Part shown: positions 24,876 to 33,266 of the stretch, piece by piece
How the letters are laid out: each line of letters starts with the position of its first letter
How positions within the stretch are numbered: position 1 is the first letter of the stretch
Assembly (NCBI GenBank): GCA_018268415.1
Contig: JAFDWO010000002.1
Span: 1 to 55,106 of the forward strand
From: Actinomycetota bacterium
GTDB taxonomy: Bacteria; Actinomycetota; Thermoleophilia; Solirubrobacterales; 70-9
Direction of reading: 5' to 3'
Length of the DNA: 55,106 nt
Translations under genes and position numbers: made by a program
The notes under the pieces: model-generated
The model's input: only the letters and a program-made list of their open reading frames with translations
What the model was told of the DNA's origin: nothing
The model's database searches: none

Positions 24876-25613
24876 ATGAACGGGAGGCCGTCTGATCAGA
24901 TCTCCGCACGTGCGGCCGCACTCATCGCGGCCACGGAAAGCCACCTCGAGGTCGAGGCTGATCCAGGTTGGCTCCTGGTGGCTCCCGGTCTGTTGGTCCA
25001 GGCGACCTCGTGTCTGCGGTCGATCGTCTTCCGGCTAGGTCCCGTCGGCGCGCACAACGACGCCTCGCGGCTGCTGCGAAGCCTCTACGACCATGTGGTG
25101 ACGTTCGCCTGGCTCGCCTCCGACCCTCCGGCCTTTCTGCCTGTCTGGCGCAAGGCGGATCTCGAAGAGCGGCTGAAGATGGACCGCGAGGTTCGAGCCG
25201 CCGGGGAGCAGCTCCTCGCAGATGCCGACCGCGTGCAGATGGAGCGAGATGTGGCGGGCATCGAGGGGAGTACCCCGGATCTCGCCTCCAAGGCGATCGC
25301 CGCGGACGGCTATTGGGCGCCGAGGATCGAGCAGTTCCGGGTGGACGGCCTGGGCTCGTTCCGCGGCCTTTACACGATCCTCTTCCGCCAGCACAGCGGC
25401 CTCGTCCACGCGACTATGCGCGGCATCAACCACGTCTCCGTGGACCTGGAGCCGCCCCGTATGCGCATCGTGACGGAGGACGTGGCGCCCGAGGGGAACG
25501 GGCCCTACGGGATGGCGACCGTCGTCCACGGCCTCGGACTCTTTGTGGCCGCCGAGGTGCTCGGCTGGCCCGATGCGGGCGAGATCGAACACATCTTCGA
25601 GCGCTTCAGCTGA
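24876..25613 (+). CDS. DUF5677-like HEPN-related protein
   Basis: 245 residues, helical and soluble. ASRLLRSLYDHVVTFAWLAS and the later FRQHSGLVHATMRG match the DUF5677 pattern, a domain seen in defence and toxin contexts. The second segment gives Arg-x6-His, compatible with the HEPN signature. It is the first gene of element 2, and 20 bases separate it from the next gene, so they probably share a transcript. Confidence 0.65.
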   Translation: MNGRPSDQISARAAALIAATESHLEVEADPGWLLVAPGLLVQATSCLRSIVFRLGPVGAHNDASRLLRSLYDHVVTFAWLASDPPAFLPVWRKADLEERLKMDREVRAAGEQLLADADRVQMERDVAGIEGSTPDLASKAIAADGYWAPRIEQFRVDGLGSFRGLYTILFRQHSGLVHATMRGINHVSVDLEPPRMRIVTEDVAPEGNGPYGMATVVHGLGLFVAAEVLGWPDAGEIEHIFERFS

Positions 25614-25633
25614 GGTAGGTCGAGCCTCCCTCC

Positions 25634-26719
25634 ATGGTGGACGCGACGAGTGATCGACGGGACGCGGACCCGGTCAGGAAGATCTTCTTCCCTCTGCGCT
25701 CGGCCGTCGAGCTGTTCTCCGATCCGCGGAGCCCCGATGTGGTGACGAAGGCCAAGGAGGCCGCGGTCCTCTACGACGAGTTGATTTTCGAGGTCGGTCT
25801 CCTCGACGTATCGATCACCTCGAACGGATCCACCAGCTTCTGGAATCCACCTGAATCGATGACCCCAGACCTACTCGAACGCACCCGGCAGATCAATGCG
25901 GTGGGGTCGCCGATGATCCTCGCGTTCGGGACGGAGCGGGAGCCCGGCGCGCCTGCGCAGAAGATGGAGGTGGTTTTCGAGGGCCAGGTGAGCAACGCCT
26001 ACCTGGCCGAGTTTCACACCGGCATCATGGACGAGCTCGCACCCTTCGAGCCTGACTGGGTCCGGACGGTCGACATCGGGATGAAGATGCGACCGGGATG
26101 GATGGGTGACCCGATCTACGATGCGATCGGGCGGATGAACTTCTCCGACTTCAGGGACCCGGAGCTGATACCCGAGGTCGATCCGTTCCTGCGTTCGTTC
26201 ATCTACGAATCGTTCAATCGCGATGCCATCGTGGCCACGGCGCTCGGAGCGTCGTTCACCGCCACGCCGCTCTTCCGGCCGATGATCGCCCGGGGAGGGA
26301 TCGAGGCCGAGGCCGCCGGAGCCGAGGCGCTCGCGGTCGTGGTCGGCGACATGGGCGCGCTCCCCTGGGAGGCGGTCTTCGCCTACCGCGATCACGCTGG
26401 CAGTCGAGAGGCGCGCGAGCGGCTGCGCGAGTTCGAGCGCCTGGCGAGCGAGGCCGAGCCGCGCGACGCCTACGACTACATCCGCAGGGTCGGGCACGAG
26501 GTCAATCGCGCCTTCGCGGCCGCCATCGAGGACCTGGCGCCGAGCCTTCCGGAGGAGATGGCGAAGCAGTTGCTCTTGAACGGGGTGGCTTTGGTCAGCG
26601 TCATCGGCGCACCGGTCGCGGCCTTCGCTGGCATCGCATCCGACCTCTCCGCCTCGCGTGCTTCCAAGCGCTCCTGGATCTCGGCGGTGATGTCTCTCGC
26701 CCAGGCTCGATCACGGTGA
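25634..26719 (+). CDS. Unknown protein, element 2 operon
   Basis: 361 residues. Mostly soluble; a Gly/Ala-rich hydrophobic stretch (about residues 315-340, LLLNGVALVSVIGAPVAAFA) could be membrane-active. No family recognised. Lies between the DUF5677-like gene and the second ApeA-like gene on the same strand, with gaps of 20 and 48 bases, so the three probably form one operon and possibly one defence module. Confidence 0.65.
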   Translation: MVDATSDRRDADPVRKIFFPLRSAVELFSDPRSPDVVTKAKEAAVLYDELIFEVGLLDVSITSNGSTSFWNPPESMTPDLLERTRQINAVGSPMILAFGTEREPGAPAQKMEVVFEGQVSNAYLAEFHTGIMDELAPFEPDWVRTVDIGMKMRPGWMGDPIYDAIGRMNFSDFRDPELIPEVDPFLRSFIYESFNRDAIVATALGASFTATPLFRPMIARGGIEAEAAGAEALAVVVGDMGALPWEAVFAYRDHAGSREARERLREFERLASEAEPRDAYDYIRRVGHEVNRAFAAAIEDLAPSLPEEMAKQLLLNGVALVSVIGAPVAAFAGIASDLSASRASKRSWISAVMSLAQARSR

Positions 26720-26767
26720 CGACCGGGAAGCTCTGGCTTGGTCCAGTCGCGCGGTTAGCTTGACCGG

Positions 26768-28171
26768 ATGGCGCGACAACGGATCGAGACCGGATCACCC
26801 TTCGAATTCGACAGCTTTTGGCGGGTCGCGGACGACTCGGACCGCGCAGAGGACGCGCAGGGTCGCCTCAGCTACGACCCGGCGACGGGGATCGAGCTCG
26901 CCATCGTGGATCTCCGAACGGTGCGTCCGGACGTCTTCGAGTCCTCAGGAGGGATCCCCGTCCTTCATGGCCACGATCTGCATGGAAAGCCGTGCACCCT
27001 CTTCGATGCGATCGCGACTGAAACCGAGGGCGGTCTGTTCGGCGGCCACGTCCGCGAGGTGCTCAGCTCAAATCGCCTTGTCTTCGGCGCCCAGCTCAGA
27101 TCGATGGACGATCTGGAGGTCGGGGACGTTCTCGTCGACCTCTGGGGCCTGACGGAGTGGGTCAACGGCATCTGGGAGGAAGAGGAGCCGGCCGAGCCTT
27201 CGGTCGAACTCCCCGACGGAGAAGTGCTCAACGTCCCCCTGGACGGCGCCCATCTGATCCTGCAGCGTGGACTGGCGACCCGGGAGGGGCGCCGGACCGA
27301 GAACAAGAGGGAGGCGCACGTCACGGCCCACTTCACCATCGAGCAGGCGACCACCTACCAGGACTTCACCGAACGGTTCGTCCGGCCTTTACAGGACCTG
27401 ATGGTCCTGACCCGGCGGGGGCAGTCGGAGGTGGATGCGATCACCGTCCTGATACCCAGAGAGGAGGAGAAGTGGTGGGACGAGGAACCGCTACGTGTCC
27501 CTAGGGATGTCGCGGTCATCGAGCGGACCCGCACGGATCGTCCATCCCCGCCGGAGCAGATCCGGCCCCAGATCCCGATGCCCTTACGTGCCTGGGGCGG
27601 ATCGGCGCCCGCCATCCTTGCCGCTTGGTTCAGACTCCGCCATGAGCTTGGTGGTCCCGCCAATCTGTTGTTCGCGACCCTGAACAAGAAAGAGGTGAGT
27701 CTTGAGGACGACGTCCTCAACCTTCTCTCCGTCGCCGAGGGGTACCATCGCCTCAGGCTGAACGAGCCGCCCTTCGCGGACGAGGAGCACGACGAGGTGC
27801 TGTCGCTGATACGCGCCATCGATGACAGGCAGCGGCGCGACCACTATCTCCTACGCCTGCGTCACGCGAACGAACAGAGCCAGAAGCAGCGGGTGAAGGC
27901 GCTCTTCGAACGCGCGGAGGAGGTGCTTCCGCAGGCGGAGAGCTGGCGGCGGAAGCAGTTGCAGGCGCTGATCGACACGAGGAACTTCCTCACCCATTGG
28001 GGCGAGCCCACCGCGGACGTGCTGGAGGACTGGGACCTCTGGTTCGCGTTGAACCGTGTGCGGATCGTCCTCGAGGTCAATCTCTATCTCGATCTCGGGA
28101 TCGACCACCAGACGATCTCGCGCGCGGTGAACGTGGCCTACCACGGCCGGGAGTTCATGGGTCCCGCATAA
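26768..28171 (+). CDS. Second ApeA-like HEPN protein
   Basis: 467 residues. The N-terminal part is beta-rich (GIELAIVDLRTVRPD, HGKPCTLFDAIATETEGG, RLVFGAQL), as in the sensor part of ApeA. The C-terminal part is helical and ends with LIDTRNFLTHWGEP, giving Arg405-x4-His410 of the HEPN catalytic motif. It is clearly diverged from the ApeA-like protein at 19789, so it is not a recent duplicate. Context with DUF5677-like and unknown genes suggests an antiviral cassette. The family call is from domain order and the motif. Confidence 0.75.
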   Translation: MARQRIETGSPFEFDSFWRVADDSDRAEDAQGRLSYDPATGIELAIVDLRTVRPDVFESSGGIPVLHGHDLHGKPCTLFDAIATETEGGLFGGHVREVLSSNRLVFGAQLRSMDDLEVGDVLVDLWGLTEWVNGIWEEEEPAEPSVELPDGEVLNVPLDGAHLILQRGLATREGRRTENKREAHVTAHFTIEQATTYQDFTERFVRPLQDLMVLTRRGQSEVDAITVLIPREEEKWWDEEPLRVPRDVAVIERTRTDRPSPPEQIRPQIPMPLRAWGGSAPAILAAWFRLRHELGGPANLLFATLNKKEVSLEDDVLNLLSVAEGYHRLRLNEPPFADEEHDEVLSLIRAIDDRQRRDHYLLRLRHANEQSQKQRVKALFERAEEVLPQAESWRRKQLQALIDTRNFLTHWGEPTADVLEDWDLWFALNRVRIVLEVNLYLDLGIDHQTISRAVNVAYHGREFMGPA

Positions 28172-28216
28172 CGAAGGTGTCGGTCCTCGATCGGAACGGA
28201 ACTCCGAGGCGGGGAG

Positions 28217-29191
28217 TCACGGAAGAGCGTCTACATCGAACCCCAATGAGTGCGAGATCTTCGCCAGGTCCATCCCCTCCGGTCGGAGGAGGGCCGAAGG
28301 GGTCGCGAAGACGCGAAACGTCAGGTCGAGTCGCTCGGACTCGCCATATCGATATCGCGCCACGGTCCACAGCCGGTCGATCAGCTGGCAGCCGATGTGG
28401 ATGGCGCCGAAGAGGCGATCCCAGTGCACCCATTTGGTCGTGCGCTGCCATTCTCGCCCCTGCCCTCCATCGAGCCTCACCGACTGCAGAAATTCGAGGC
28501 ACGGGCCAGAGGCCCCCGCCAACTCCCTCCCGTCGACCTCGACCCTCACCCCCGTTCGCTTCGGGTAGACCCCGAGGCCGTGCTTGGCAGCGTTGTAGAC
28601 GTCGCCGTCGAGCATGTAGCCGGCGAACCACGACAGCCACAGGCGCGTGTTGTCGATGAGTTCGGCCCATTCCTCGCCGGAGGGAGCCGAGTCTCCGAAG
28701 ACCGTTCGGTCGGTCGTGCCCAGGAGGACCCGTGCAAGACCCTCCTCGCCCCCAGGCGTCTGAAGACGGTCGACCAACCCCGAGACCTTGTTCTTGAATC
28801 GTCGCGGGCTGCGCTCGCGCGACAATGAGATCCACGGACACGGGGGTCTGCCCTCATGGGTGAGATAGAGGCGCAGGAGGGTCTCCGAGACGTGATGCAG
28901 GAGAACCTCGGTCTCCAGCGTGACGAACGCATGTTGTTCGTCCCGTTGCTCCTCGTCGAGTGAGTCGACCTTCGAACCCTCCGGCACGCTCATTGCGAAG
29001 ACGCCCACCTCGACTCCTTCGATCAGCATCCGCTCGAGCTCCAGCCCGCGGCCCGCCGAGAGGAGCAGGTTGCGGAGGCGGAAAAGGAAGTAGGCGACCG
29101 GATCCAGCTGGTAGAAGTCGACGTTCAGCTTCTTGACGCGGGCCGCGACCTCTTCGTCGTTCGGGTCCAATTCCCCGCCGTCCCGTTCCAT
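28217..29191 (-). CDS. Unknown helical protein with AKHG motif
   Basis: 324 residues, soluble and helical. Motif GDVYNAAKHGLGVYP resembles the xxKHG segments of the cargo proteins at 17900 and 21228; the catalytic Arg of HEPN is not at the expected distance. C-terminal WVHWDRLFGAIHIGCQLIDR is amphipathic. Convergent with the second ApeA-like gene (45-base gap). Function unknown; a HEPN-fold relationship is inference. Confidence 0.65.
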   Translation of the reverse strand: MERDGGELDPNDEEVAARVKKLNVDFYQLDPVAYFLFRLRNLLLSAGRGLELERMLIEGVEVGVFAMSVPEGSKVDSLDEEQRDEQHAFVTLETEVLLHHVSETLLRLYLTHEGRPPCPWISLSRERSPRRFKNKVSGLVDRLQTPGGEEGLARVLLGTTDRTVFGDSAPSGEEWAELIDNTRLWLSWFAGYMLDGDVYNAAKHGLGVYPKRTGVRVEVDGRELAGASGPCLEFLQSVRLDGGQGREWQRTTKWVHWDRLFGAIHIGCQLIDRLWTVARYRYGESERLDLTFRVFATPSALLRPEGMDLAKISHSLGFDVDALP

Positions 29192-29275
29192 CTTTGGATC
29201 ATAGGAAGCGGCGCTCTACATAAGGCATGTTCTGGGGCGAAGATCCCCAGCGAGGGCACCCGAGGAGGCTTCGGT

Positions 29276-29959
29276 TCAGTGGGGCTGATCGTACGCCAGC
29301 GCCAACCAGGATCCGTCGATTCCGTCCCAATCGACCCCGCTGAGGCGATTGGCCAGAAGGGTCTCGAAGGTCAGCGCCAGAACCGTTCCGGCTTCGTGTT
29401 CCCAGAGCTCTTCCTTCCGGTCGGGCACCAGATGTTTGTCGCTCGAGATGAGGAGATCGGCATCGGCGACGAGTGCGGTGTAGAGGATCGGGTCGTCCTT
29501 CGGGTCTGCCGTCAGCGCCGGCACGGCGGCGTCCGCGAAGGGTGGGGCGGCGATCACGCAGACCGCCTCCAACTGGCGTCGCAGGAGCGGGATGTCCTCC
29601 TCGCGGAGGTGGGGGTCGAGCCTCGTGCCGACCTCTCTCAGCTTCCGCTCGTACTCGTCGAAGAGCGGGCGCGAACCGACGGCGACCCAGTCGTCGGGCG
29701 TGCCGTATGGGAGTCGCTCCGACAACGCCGCCCGGCGATCGCTCGCCCGCTCGATGCGGTCGAGCGAATTCTCGATGCCTCCGACGACGCCGCCCTCCTG
29801 GTCGACCTGAGCGCCGAGCGCGTCGAGCTCGAGCCGCCCGTGCTCAATCTCGTAGGTGAGTGCTCCGAAGGCGAGCACGACCCATAGCTTGCGCCTGGCC
29901 CCACCCGGACTCAGGGTCGCGGGCAGGGAGACGCTCGTGTCGACGACGACGTTGGGCAT
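29276..29959 (-). CDS. PIN-domain toxin-like protein
   Basis: 227 residues. The PIN nuclease acidic residues are visible: Asp7 in NVVVDTS, a middle acid near EYERKL, and Asp155/156, Asp168 and Asp174 in DPKDDPILY..ADADLLISSDKHL. Such proteins cleave RNA as VapC-type toxins. The gene upstream on the same strand (gap 41 bases) encodes an HTH protein that would be its antitoxin. It is longer than typical VapC (about 130-150 residues), with a helical insertion after residue 60. Confidence 0.8.
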   Translation of the reverse strand: MPNVVVDTSVSLPATLSPGGARRKLWVVLAFGALTYEIEHGRLELDALGAQVDQEGGVVGGIENSLDRIERASDRRAALSERLPYGTPDDWVAVGSRPLFDEYERKLREVGTRLDPHLREEDIPLLRRQLEAVCVIAAPPFADAAVPALTADPKDDPILYTALVADADLLISSDKHLVPDRKEELWEHEAGTVLALTFETLLANRLSGVDWDGIDGSWLALAYDQPH

Positions 29960-30000
29960 GGCGACCGCCAGCCTAGGCCGCCGTCAGGCGGGTCGGCGGG

Positions 30001-30270
30001 CTAGTCCTCGGAGAGGGCGGCGAGGACCTGGTCGTCGGTCACGTCGGCGTTGCGCTTGTCCAGCTTCCGCAGCTCCGCACCCAGGTCATAGTTGCCGCGC
30101 AACGACGCTAGGAGGGCGCCCTGGGGGATCCGATAGCTGCCGCTTGGCAGCTTGAGGTAGGGGATGGACTCGGCTTCGATCCAGCGACGGATGGTCTTTT
30201 CGCTGACCTTCAACAGGGCGGCTGCCTCACTGACCTTCAGCAGTTGCGGTTTAGATGCGGTGGTTGCCAT
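30001..30270 (-). CDS. HTH antitoxin of the PIN pair
   Basis: 89 residues from the ATG at 30270, with GGAGAAGG nearby; a longer frame upstream to 30303 exists. The core is an excisionase-type HTH (LLKVSEAAALLKVSEKTIRRW, SYRIPQGALLASL), followed by an acidic tail that could wrap the toxin (RKLDKRNADVTDDQVLAALSED). It precedes the PIN gene on the same strand, the usual antitoxin-first order, and probably represses the pair. Confidence 0.8.
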   Translation of the reverse strand: MATTASKPQLLKVSEAAALLKVSEKTIRRWIEAESIPYLKLPSGSYRIPQGALLASLRGNYDLGAELRKLDKRNADVTDDQVLAALSED

Positions 30271-30455
30271 GCGCCTTCTCCAGTGATCGGATCTCCGCTG
30301 CAAAGTATAGGCAGGGTTCGGTCAGAACTGGACAGATAGGGACATTCATAGACAACTTTGCCGTCGCTTTGGGCTGCCGGTTGGCCCGACATTTATGGGG
30401 TCGCCAACTCTGGCTTCATCGGTCTGGGACGGACATCCGGGCCCAGCTGTGATGC
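30271..30455. other. Intergenic, nothing recognised
   Basis: Stretch between the HTH antitoxin start and the end of the 30456 gene; no convincing frame or repeat, but it must hold the promoter of the PIN/HTH pair. Confidence 0.4.
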
Positions 30456-31907
30456 CTACCTCCTCCCGCCGAAACTTCCGCGAACCTTCCGAGGGTCCGG
30501 ATACTCAGGTCCTTGCACGCTCCAGCCATCGGGCATGTATTGCTGGAGCTCGTCTTCGGGCGCCTCGGTTATCTCTGGAAGCGACGGAGGCTTGTCGAGC
30601 GGGTCGAGTTTCTCGATGAAGCCACGAGCCCAATCCAGCCAGCGGCGGGCCTCGGGATCGTCGCCGTGCGCGGCCTCGACCGCGTCGCAGTAGGCGCCGA
30701 GCGCCTTGGCCTCGGACCAGGCCGCTGCCTGTGATCTGAGGTCCTTCGCCCTCCGGGCCTCGAAGAGAAGCCGCCAGGCATCTTTGAGGTGTACCTTGAA
30801 ATCGACCTCTCGTTGCCTGGCCTCCTCCTCGGCACGTCGCTTTGCCTCGGCCGCCGCCTCGCGTTTTTCTTCCTCTCGGCGGGTCGCTTCGGCGGCGCGG
30901 GTTTCGATCTCCAGCACGATGTCCGTGAGGCGATCCTCGAGGCTCCAGCGCTGGCGGTCACCCCATCGCGATTGGCGTCCGTGGTAGGCGTAATAGTGCG
31001 TGCAGAAGAGCTCCAGGTCGAGTTTGCCGTCGGCGTTTGCGTCGTATGGTCCGCGGGGAATCTCGCGGTCCCGCCACCAGGAGCTGTCGGGGTCGACGGT
31101 GCGGTGATGCTCAGCTTCCTGCTCCCAGTGGCCGCGGAGGCGGACCTTGCCCTCGCGGAGGCGAAGCCAGAACCGTTCATCCTCGGTCTCGATTGCGAGG
31201 TGTCCATTCTTGCTCGGCGTCCAGCTCTCGCGTCCATATGAATCCGGGCTACGGCCGGGCGCCCGGACCTCCCAGCCGCGCGCCGTCGCCTCGCGCGAGA
31301 GGACATGGACGATGCGAGTCGCCCTCTGCACCAGCTCCCTGGAGACCTCGTGGCGGTCCTTCCCGTCGCGGAAGGATTTTGCTGCCGGGTGGTAACGGGA
31401 GATTTTCTCCGGGACCTCGATCGGCTTCGGTTTCCCTCCGCCCGGCATCGTGGGACCGCTGACCAGCTCGATCTCAAGATTGCCGTCGGGAAGGTTTCTG
31501 ATCGCGAACAGCTTTCCCGTCGGGACCTTCCCCAGATGTTCGGCGACTCTCGCGCGCCGTCTGTAGTCGACGGAGTCCGGGTCCCGCCAGCTCTTCGACG
31601 GCACGACCAGCGTCCCCCCGGCGGCGATCACGTCGTCGACCAGTTCCTGGGTGACCGACACGTTGGCCTGCCGTGGGATCGGGGGGTCGGGTCCTTCCAC
31701 GCGGTCCAGGTAATCCCGCCCGGCTTTCGTCAGGTCCGCGCCCCAGCTCGACCCGCGACCCGAGATCGAGGGGAAGCCCCGCCGGCGCAGGGCTGCGGCC
31801 GAGATGCGGTGATGGTCGTCGCCGTAGACGCCCTCCGGACAACCGTCGCGGACCCACCGGAGTAGATCGACCTGTTTCGCATTGAGGGTCTTCCGCTGTG
31901 CCGTCAT
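30456..31907 (-). CDS. Large unknown actinobacterial protein
   Basis: 483 residues. N-terminus has a DNA-binding-like helical segment (LNAKQVDLLRWVRDGCPEGV, ISAAALRRRG). The centre has Trp-rich strands (TIETEDERFWLRLREG region) and the C-terminal part a long Glu/Arg coiled coil (about residues 345-385), then a helical end. I have seen similar architecture in actinobacterial genomes but no function is known. It is the first gene inside the right end of element 2, with the element palindrome 60 bases away. Confidence 0.65.
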   Translation of the reverse strand: MTAQRKTLNAKQVDLLRWVRDGCPEGVYGDDHHRISAAALRRRGFPSISGRGSSWGADLTKAGRDYLDRVEGPDPPIPRQANVSVTQELVDDVIAAGGTLVVPSKSWRDPDSVDYRRRARVAEHLGKVPTGKLFAIRNLPDGNLEIELVSGPTMPGGGKPKPIEVPEKISRYHPAAKSFRDGKDRHEVSRELVQRATRIVHVLSREATARGWEVRAPGRSPDSYGRESWTPSKNGHLAIETEDERFWLRLREGKVRLRGHWEQEAEHHRTVDPDSSWWRDREIPRGPYDANADGKLDLELFCTHYYAYHGRQSRWGDRQRWSLEDRLTDIVLEIETRAAEATRREEEKREAAAEAKRRAEEEARQREVDFKVHLKDAWRLLFEARRAKDLRSQAAAWSEAKALGAYCDAVEAAHGDDPEARRWLDWARGFIEKLDPLDKPPSLPEITEAPEDELQQYMPDGWSVQGPEYPDPRKVRGSFGGRR

Positions 31908-31965
31908 CCAAAACTACTGCGGGTCCGAGCCCAAGCCTCTCCGCGATCCCTTTGCAGCCAGTGTC

Positions 31966-32006
31966 GGGTTTTGGGTCACGAGGTACGGCTTCATGACCCA
32001 AAACCC
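31966..32006. repeat. TGACCCA palindrome at right end of element 2
   Basis: GGGTTTTGGGTCA (31966-31978) and TGACCCAAAACCC (31994-32006) form a perfect inverted repeat with a 15-base spacer. It mirrors the palindrome at 24342, so both ends of element 2 carry the same type of site. Confidence 0.65.
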
Positions 32007-32143
32007 ACCAAATCCGCCCGGATCCGCCGGTATCGGCGCTTCCTCTCACTTAGTAGAATGGACGAGGAGGTAACCCCGAATCCGCTCCCTGGGCGCGATT
32101 GCGGGAGTCCGCCTGGGTCGCGCAGTCCGATCGGTTCTCTTCC

Positions 32144-32186
32144 ATGGTAAGGAAGGGGTCACGAGTTCGAGTCTCGTTCCAGGCTT
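32144..32186 (+). repeat. attB: second tRNA-Thr(GGT) 3' half
   Basis: Same 43-base sequence as at 24239 with one change (A for G in the acceptor strand). No 5' half is present. It marks the right end of element 2. Confidence 0.88.
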
Positions 32187-32202
32187 ATAAAAGCGCTGGA
32201 AA

Positions 32203-32226
32203 ACGGCCCCCTTTGGGGCCGTTTTT
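32203..32226 (+). terminator. Rho-independent terminator after attB
   Basis: Stem ACGGCCCC / GGGGCCGT with a CTTT loop, followed by a T-run. A homologous terminator follows the third copy at 52913, so the tRNA end and its terminator travel together. Confidence 0.85.
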
Positions 32227-32346
32227 CGTTTCGGGGATGCGTGGCGATTGCGGAATAGCGCCACTCGTGGCGGTAATCGGCGGAGATCGCCGCCGATCTC
32301 GCGTTCGACTGGATGACTCGCGCCATCGCCGGTAAAATCCGGGTCC

Positions 32347-32568
32347 ATGACGGTCAAGGAACGCCTTCAGCAGGTCGTCTCCGAGATGAGCGAGGACGAG
32401 GCCGCCGATGCGCTGGCCCTGGTCGCCGGCGCCCGCGCCGGCGCGACGCCGACCGACATCTACGGCGCGGCGTGGGGGAAGGTGCTCGCAGATGTTGACC
32501 CCGAAGCGCTGGCGGTCAGCGGGGCTCCCACGATCGCGATCCCGGACGGTATCCCCGACATTTCGTGA
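32347..32568 (+). CDS. Small antitoxin-like protein
   Basis: 73 residues, acidic (EMSEDEAADALALVAG). Overlaps the next gene by 4 bases, and that gene encodes a GNAT acetyltransferase-like protein, so a toxin-antitoxin pair with the small gene first is likely. No ribbon-helix-helix could be recognised with confidence. Possibly still expressed, while the partner is frameshifted. Confidence 0.55.
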   Translation: MTVKERLQQVVSEMSEDEAADALALVAGARAGATPTDIYGAAWGKVLADVDPEALAVSGAPTIAIPDGIPDIS

Positions 32569-33067
32569 AATCGGGCGAGGTCCTGATCAGGGCCTTGACG
32601 GCAGCGGACCTCCCTGCCCTCGGCGCGTTTCGGTGCAGCAGGGGCGAGTCGTTTGAAGACGTCGTCGAGGAGCAGATCCGCGACCCGCTTCCTCTGCGCT
32701 ATCTATCCTCGCCTCCCCGTTTCGACGGCCGGATGCTGATCGGCGAGGATCCCGAGGGGCGGATACTCGTCGTCGGCGCTCACCACATCGAGCCGACGTT
32801 GGTGCCGACATCGGCTACACCGAAGTCATCGCCGTCGCCTCCGACGCCCGCGGCACGTTGGTGCAACTCCCGCAGGAACAAGAGATTTCCCTGGGCGAGT
32901 TGATGTTCTATGCGATCTTCAAGCAGATGCTTGCCCTTGGTCGGCACCCGCGCACCTTCGTCCGTGTCGATCGCCGCAACAATCGGAGCCTCGCGCTCTG
33001 CCACCGCGTCGGCCTGTCGGAGGAGCGGCCGGATGGGCACCCTGACCTGGTTCAGCGCTGGGGCTAG
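32565..33067 (+). pseudogene. GNAT-type acetyltransferase, frameshifted
   Basis: The first frame (from 32565) reads MKSGEVLIRALTAADLPALG to about 32805; there the protein continues in another frame as DIGYTEVIAVASDARGT, then RVDRRNNRSLALCHRVG to the stop at 33067. The second part is the GNAT core with acetyl-CoA-binding pattern. Together it fits a GNAT toxin paired with the upstream small gene. One frame break is present, so it is a pseudogene or a sequence error. Confidence 0.65.
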
Positions 33068-33161
33068 TTGGCGCGGCGCCGGTGATCAACACCGGACGAC
33101 CGGGTCTCCGTAACTCGGAGTTATCGGGGGTTGTCTGATGGCATGACGTATCCAACCTCGG

Positions 33162-33203
33162 GCTCATAAGCCGAAGATCGCAGGTTCGAACCCCGCCCCC
33201 GCT
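33162..33203 (+). repeat. tRNA-Met(CAT) 3'-half remnant
   Basis: Anticodon loop CTCATAA, T-arm GCAGG TTCGAAC CCCGC (one A-C mismatch), acceptor strand CCCCGCT and discriminator A. The upstream bases do not form a regular 5' half. It is followed by a terminator. tRNA-Met commonly follows tRNA-Thr in actinobacteria, so this is probably a displaced part of the same locus, used by another integrase. Confidence 0.65.
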
Positions 33204-33209
33204 ATTTTG

Positions 33210-33236
33210 AAAGGGCCTGCAAAGCTGGCCCTTTTT
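33210..33236 (+). terminator. Terminator after the tRNA-Met remnant
   Basis: AAAGGGCC and GGCCCTTT pair across a TGCAAAGCT loop; the 3' strand runs into TTTTT. This is a typical intrinsic terminator. Confidence 0.85.
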
Positions 33237-33266
33237 ATTGGGTTAGACCTCATTCGGAGCGGAGGG

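Noticed and set aside
33100..33203. Complete tRNA-Met gene
   Set aside because: The bases before the anticodon loop cannot form a normal acceptor stem with the 3' strand, and too many bases separate the D-like arm from the anticodon loop.
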